The notes under the pieces: generated by a model
Databases searched by the model: none
Seen by the model: only the letters and a program-made list of their open reading frames with translations
Told to the model about the DNA's origin: nothing
In this document: one piece after another, positions 4,933 to 5,272 of the stretch
How positions within the stretch are numbered: position 1 is the stretch's first letter
How the letters are laid out: every line of letters begins with the position of its first letter
Origin: Paracoccaceae bacterium
Lineage (GTDB): Bacteria > Pseudomonadota > Alphaproteobacteria > Rhodobacterales > Rhodobacteraceae
Length of the DNA: 5,272 nt
Direction of reading: 5' to 3'
NCBI GenBank assembly: GCA_020441345.1
Contig: JAGRMK010000300.1
Coordinates: forward strand, 1-5,272
Made by a program: the position numbers and the translations under genes

Positions 4933-5272
4933 ATGCCGACCATCGACACCGCCTTATGGTTGACCGCCGCCGCGATCATCGCTCTTCTGGTCTTGTCCGG
5001 GTTCTTCTCGGGCAGCGAGACCGCGCTGACGGCCTCGTCGCGCGCCAAGTTGCGCGCGCAGGCCGACAAGGGATCGAAAGGTGCGCAGCTGGCGCTGACG
5101 CTGACCGAAGATGGAGAACGCCTGATCGGGTCGGTTCTGCTGGGCAACAACCTGGTCAATATCCTTGCCGCCTCGCTGGCCACGGCGCTGTTCACCCGGC
5201 TGTTCGGCGATTCCGGCGTCGCGCTGGCGACGCTCGTGATGACCCTTCTGGTGCTGATCTTCGCCGAAGTGC
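4933..5272 (+). CDS. CNNM / HlyC-CorC family membrane protein, N-terminal part
   Basis: Inner-membrane protein of the CNNM-CBS family (CorB/CorC, YtfL and so-called hemolysin relatives), linked to Mg2+ or other cation efflux and homeostasis. The 113 visible residues are the start of the CNNM transmembrane domain. There is a first membrane helix (about 8-25), the signature FSGSETALTASSRAKLRAQA (about 25-44), the linker LTEDGERLIGSVLLGNN (about 57-73), a second helix (about 67-90), and a third (about 96-112) ending in FAEV, which in relatives continues as FAEVLPK. CBS and CorC_HlyC domains would lie beyond the right edge. ATG 4933 has AAGGA 8 nt upstream. The terminator before it implies its own promoter in 4828-4918, where I could not identify a convincing one. 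The old name hemolysin is not evidence of toxicity. Confidence 0.92.
   Translation, partial: MPTIDTALWLTAAAIIALLVLSGFFSGSETALTASSRAKLRAQADKGSKGAQLALTLTEDGERLIGSVLLGNNLVNILAASLATALFTRLFGDSGVALATLVMTLLVLIFAEV

Noticed and set aside
4052..4933. 293-codon minus-strand frame
   Set aside because: It runs antisense through the DUF882 gene and its terminator and has no protein-family features.

Overview
The window looks like a chromosomal segment of an alphaproteobacterium, most likely Rhodobacterales/Rhodobacteraceae. This rests on the GC-rich, strongly GC3-biased codon use and on the protein sequences: a Tat-exported DUF882 protein, a LdtD-type L,D-transpeptidase with an acidic C-terminus, and a CNNM/CorC protein with the FSGSETALTASSR signature. 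The taxonomic call is pattern recognition, not a search result. All protein-coding content concerns the cell envelope. I see no mobile element, CRISPR array, tRNA or rRNA.

Minus strand, right to left (3649 to 1): an L,D-transpeptidase (LdtD/YcbB type, 536 aa, Sec signal); after 51 nt an LpxD-like acyltransferase (368 aa) behind a strong GGAGG; a 100-aa acyl carrier protein whose ATG overlaps the LpxD stop (TGATG); and, 4 nt after the ACP stop, the first 191 codons of a FabF-like ketoacyl-ACP synthase that runs off the left edge. The tight packing suggests one transcript. LpxD, ACP and KAS together look like a dedicated lipid A acyl-chain module: a private ACP, an elongating synthase and an N-acyltransferase. 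This resembles in concept the rhizobial acpXL very-long-chain fatty acid cluster. The LpxD-like protein is divergent enough to be a specialised paralogue rather than the housekeeping copy.

Centre (3650 to 4133): a gene-free divergent intergenic region of almost 500 nt. It holds a weak minus-strand promoter candidate, a GC-rich stretch with a 13-bp direct repeat and an imperfect hairpin, and a sharply AT-rich island bounded by a 7-bp inverted repeat that contains a plausible plus-strand promoter.

Plus strand (4134 to 5272): a possible 16-codon leader ORF with a better ribosome binding site than the gene after it, ending 2 nt before a 189-aa Tat-exported DUF882/M15-type peptidase (MepK/YcbK-like). 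A clear rho-independent terminator follows, then the first 113 codons of a CNNM/HlyC-CorC membrane protein. The divergent pair of 3-3 cross-link synthase (LdtD-like) and putative cross-link hydrolase (MepK-like) parallels the ycbB-ycbK neighbourhood of E. coli and suggests joint control of peptidoglycan 3-3 cross-links.
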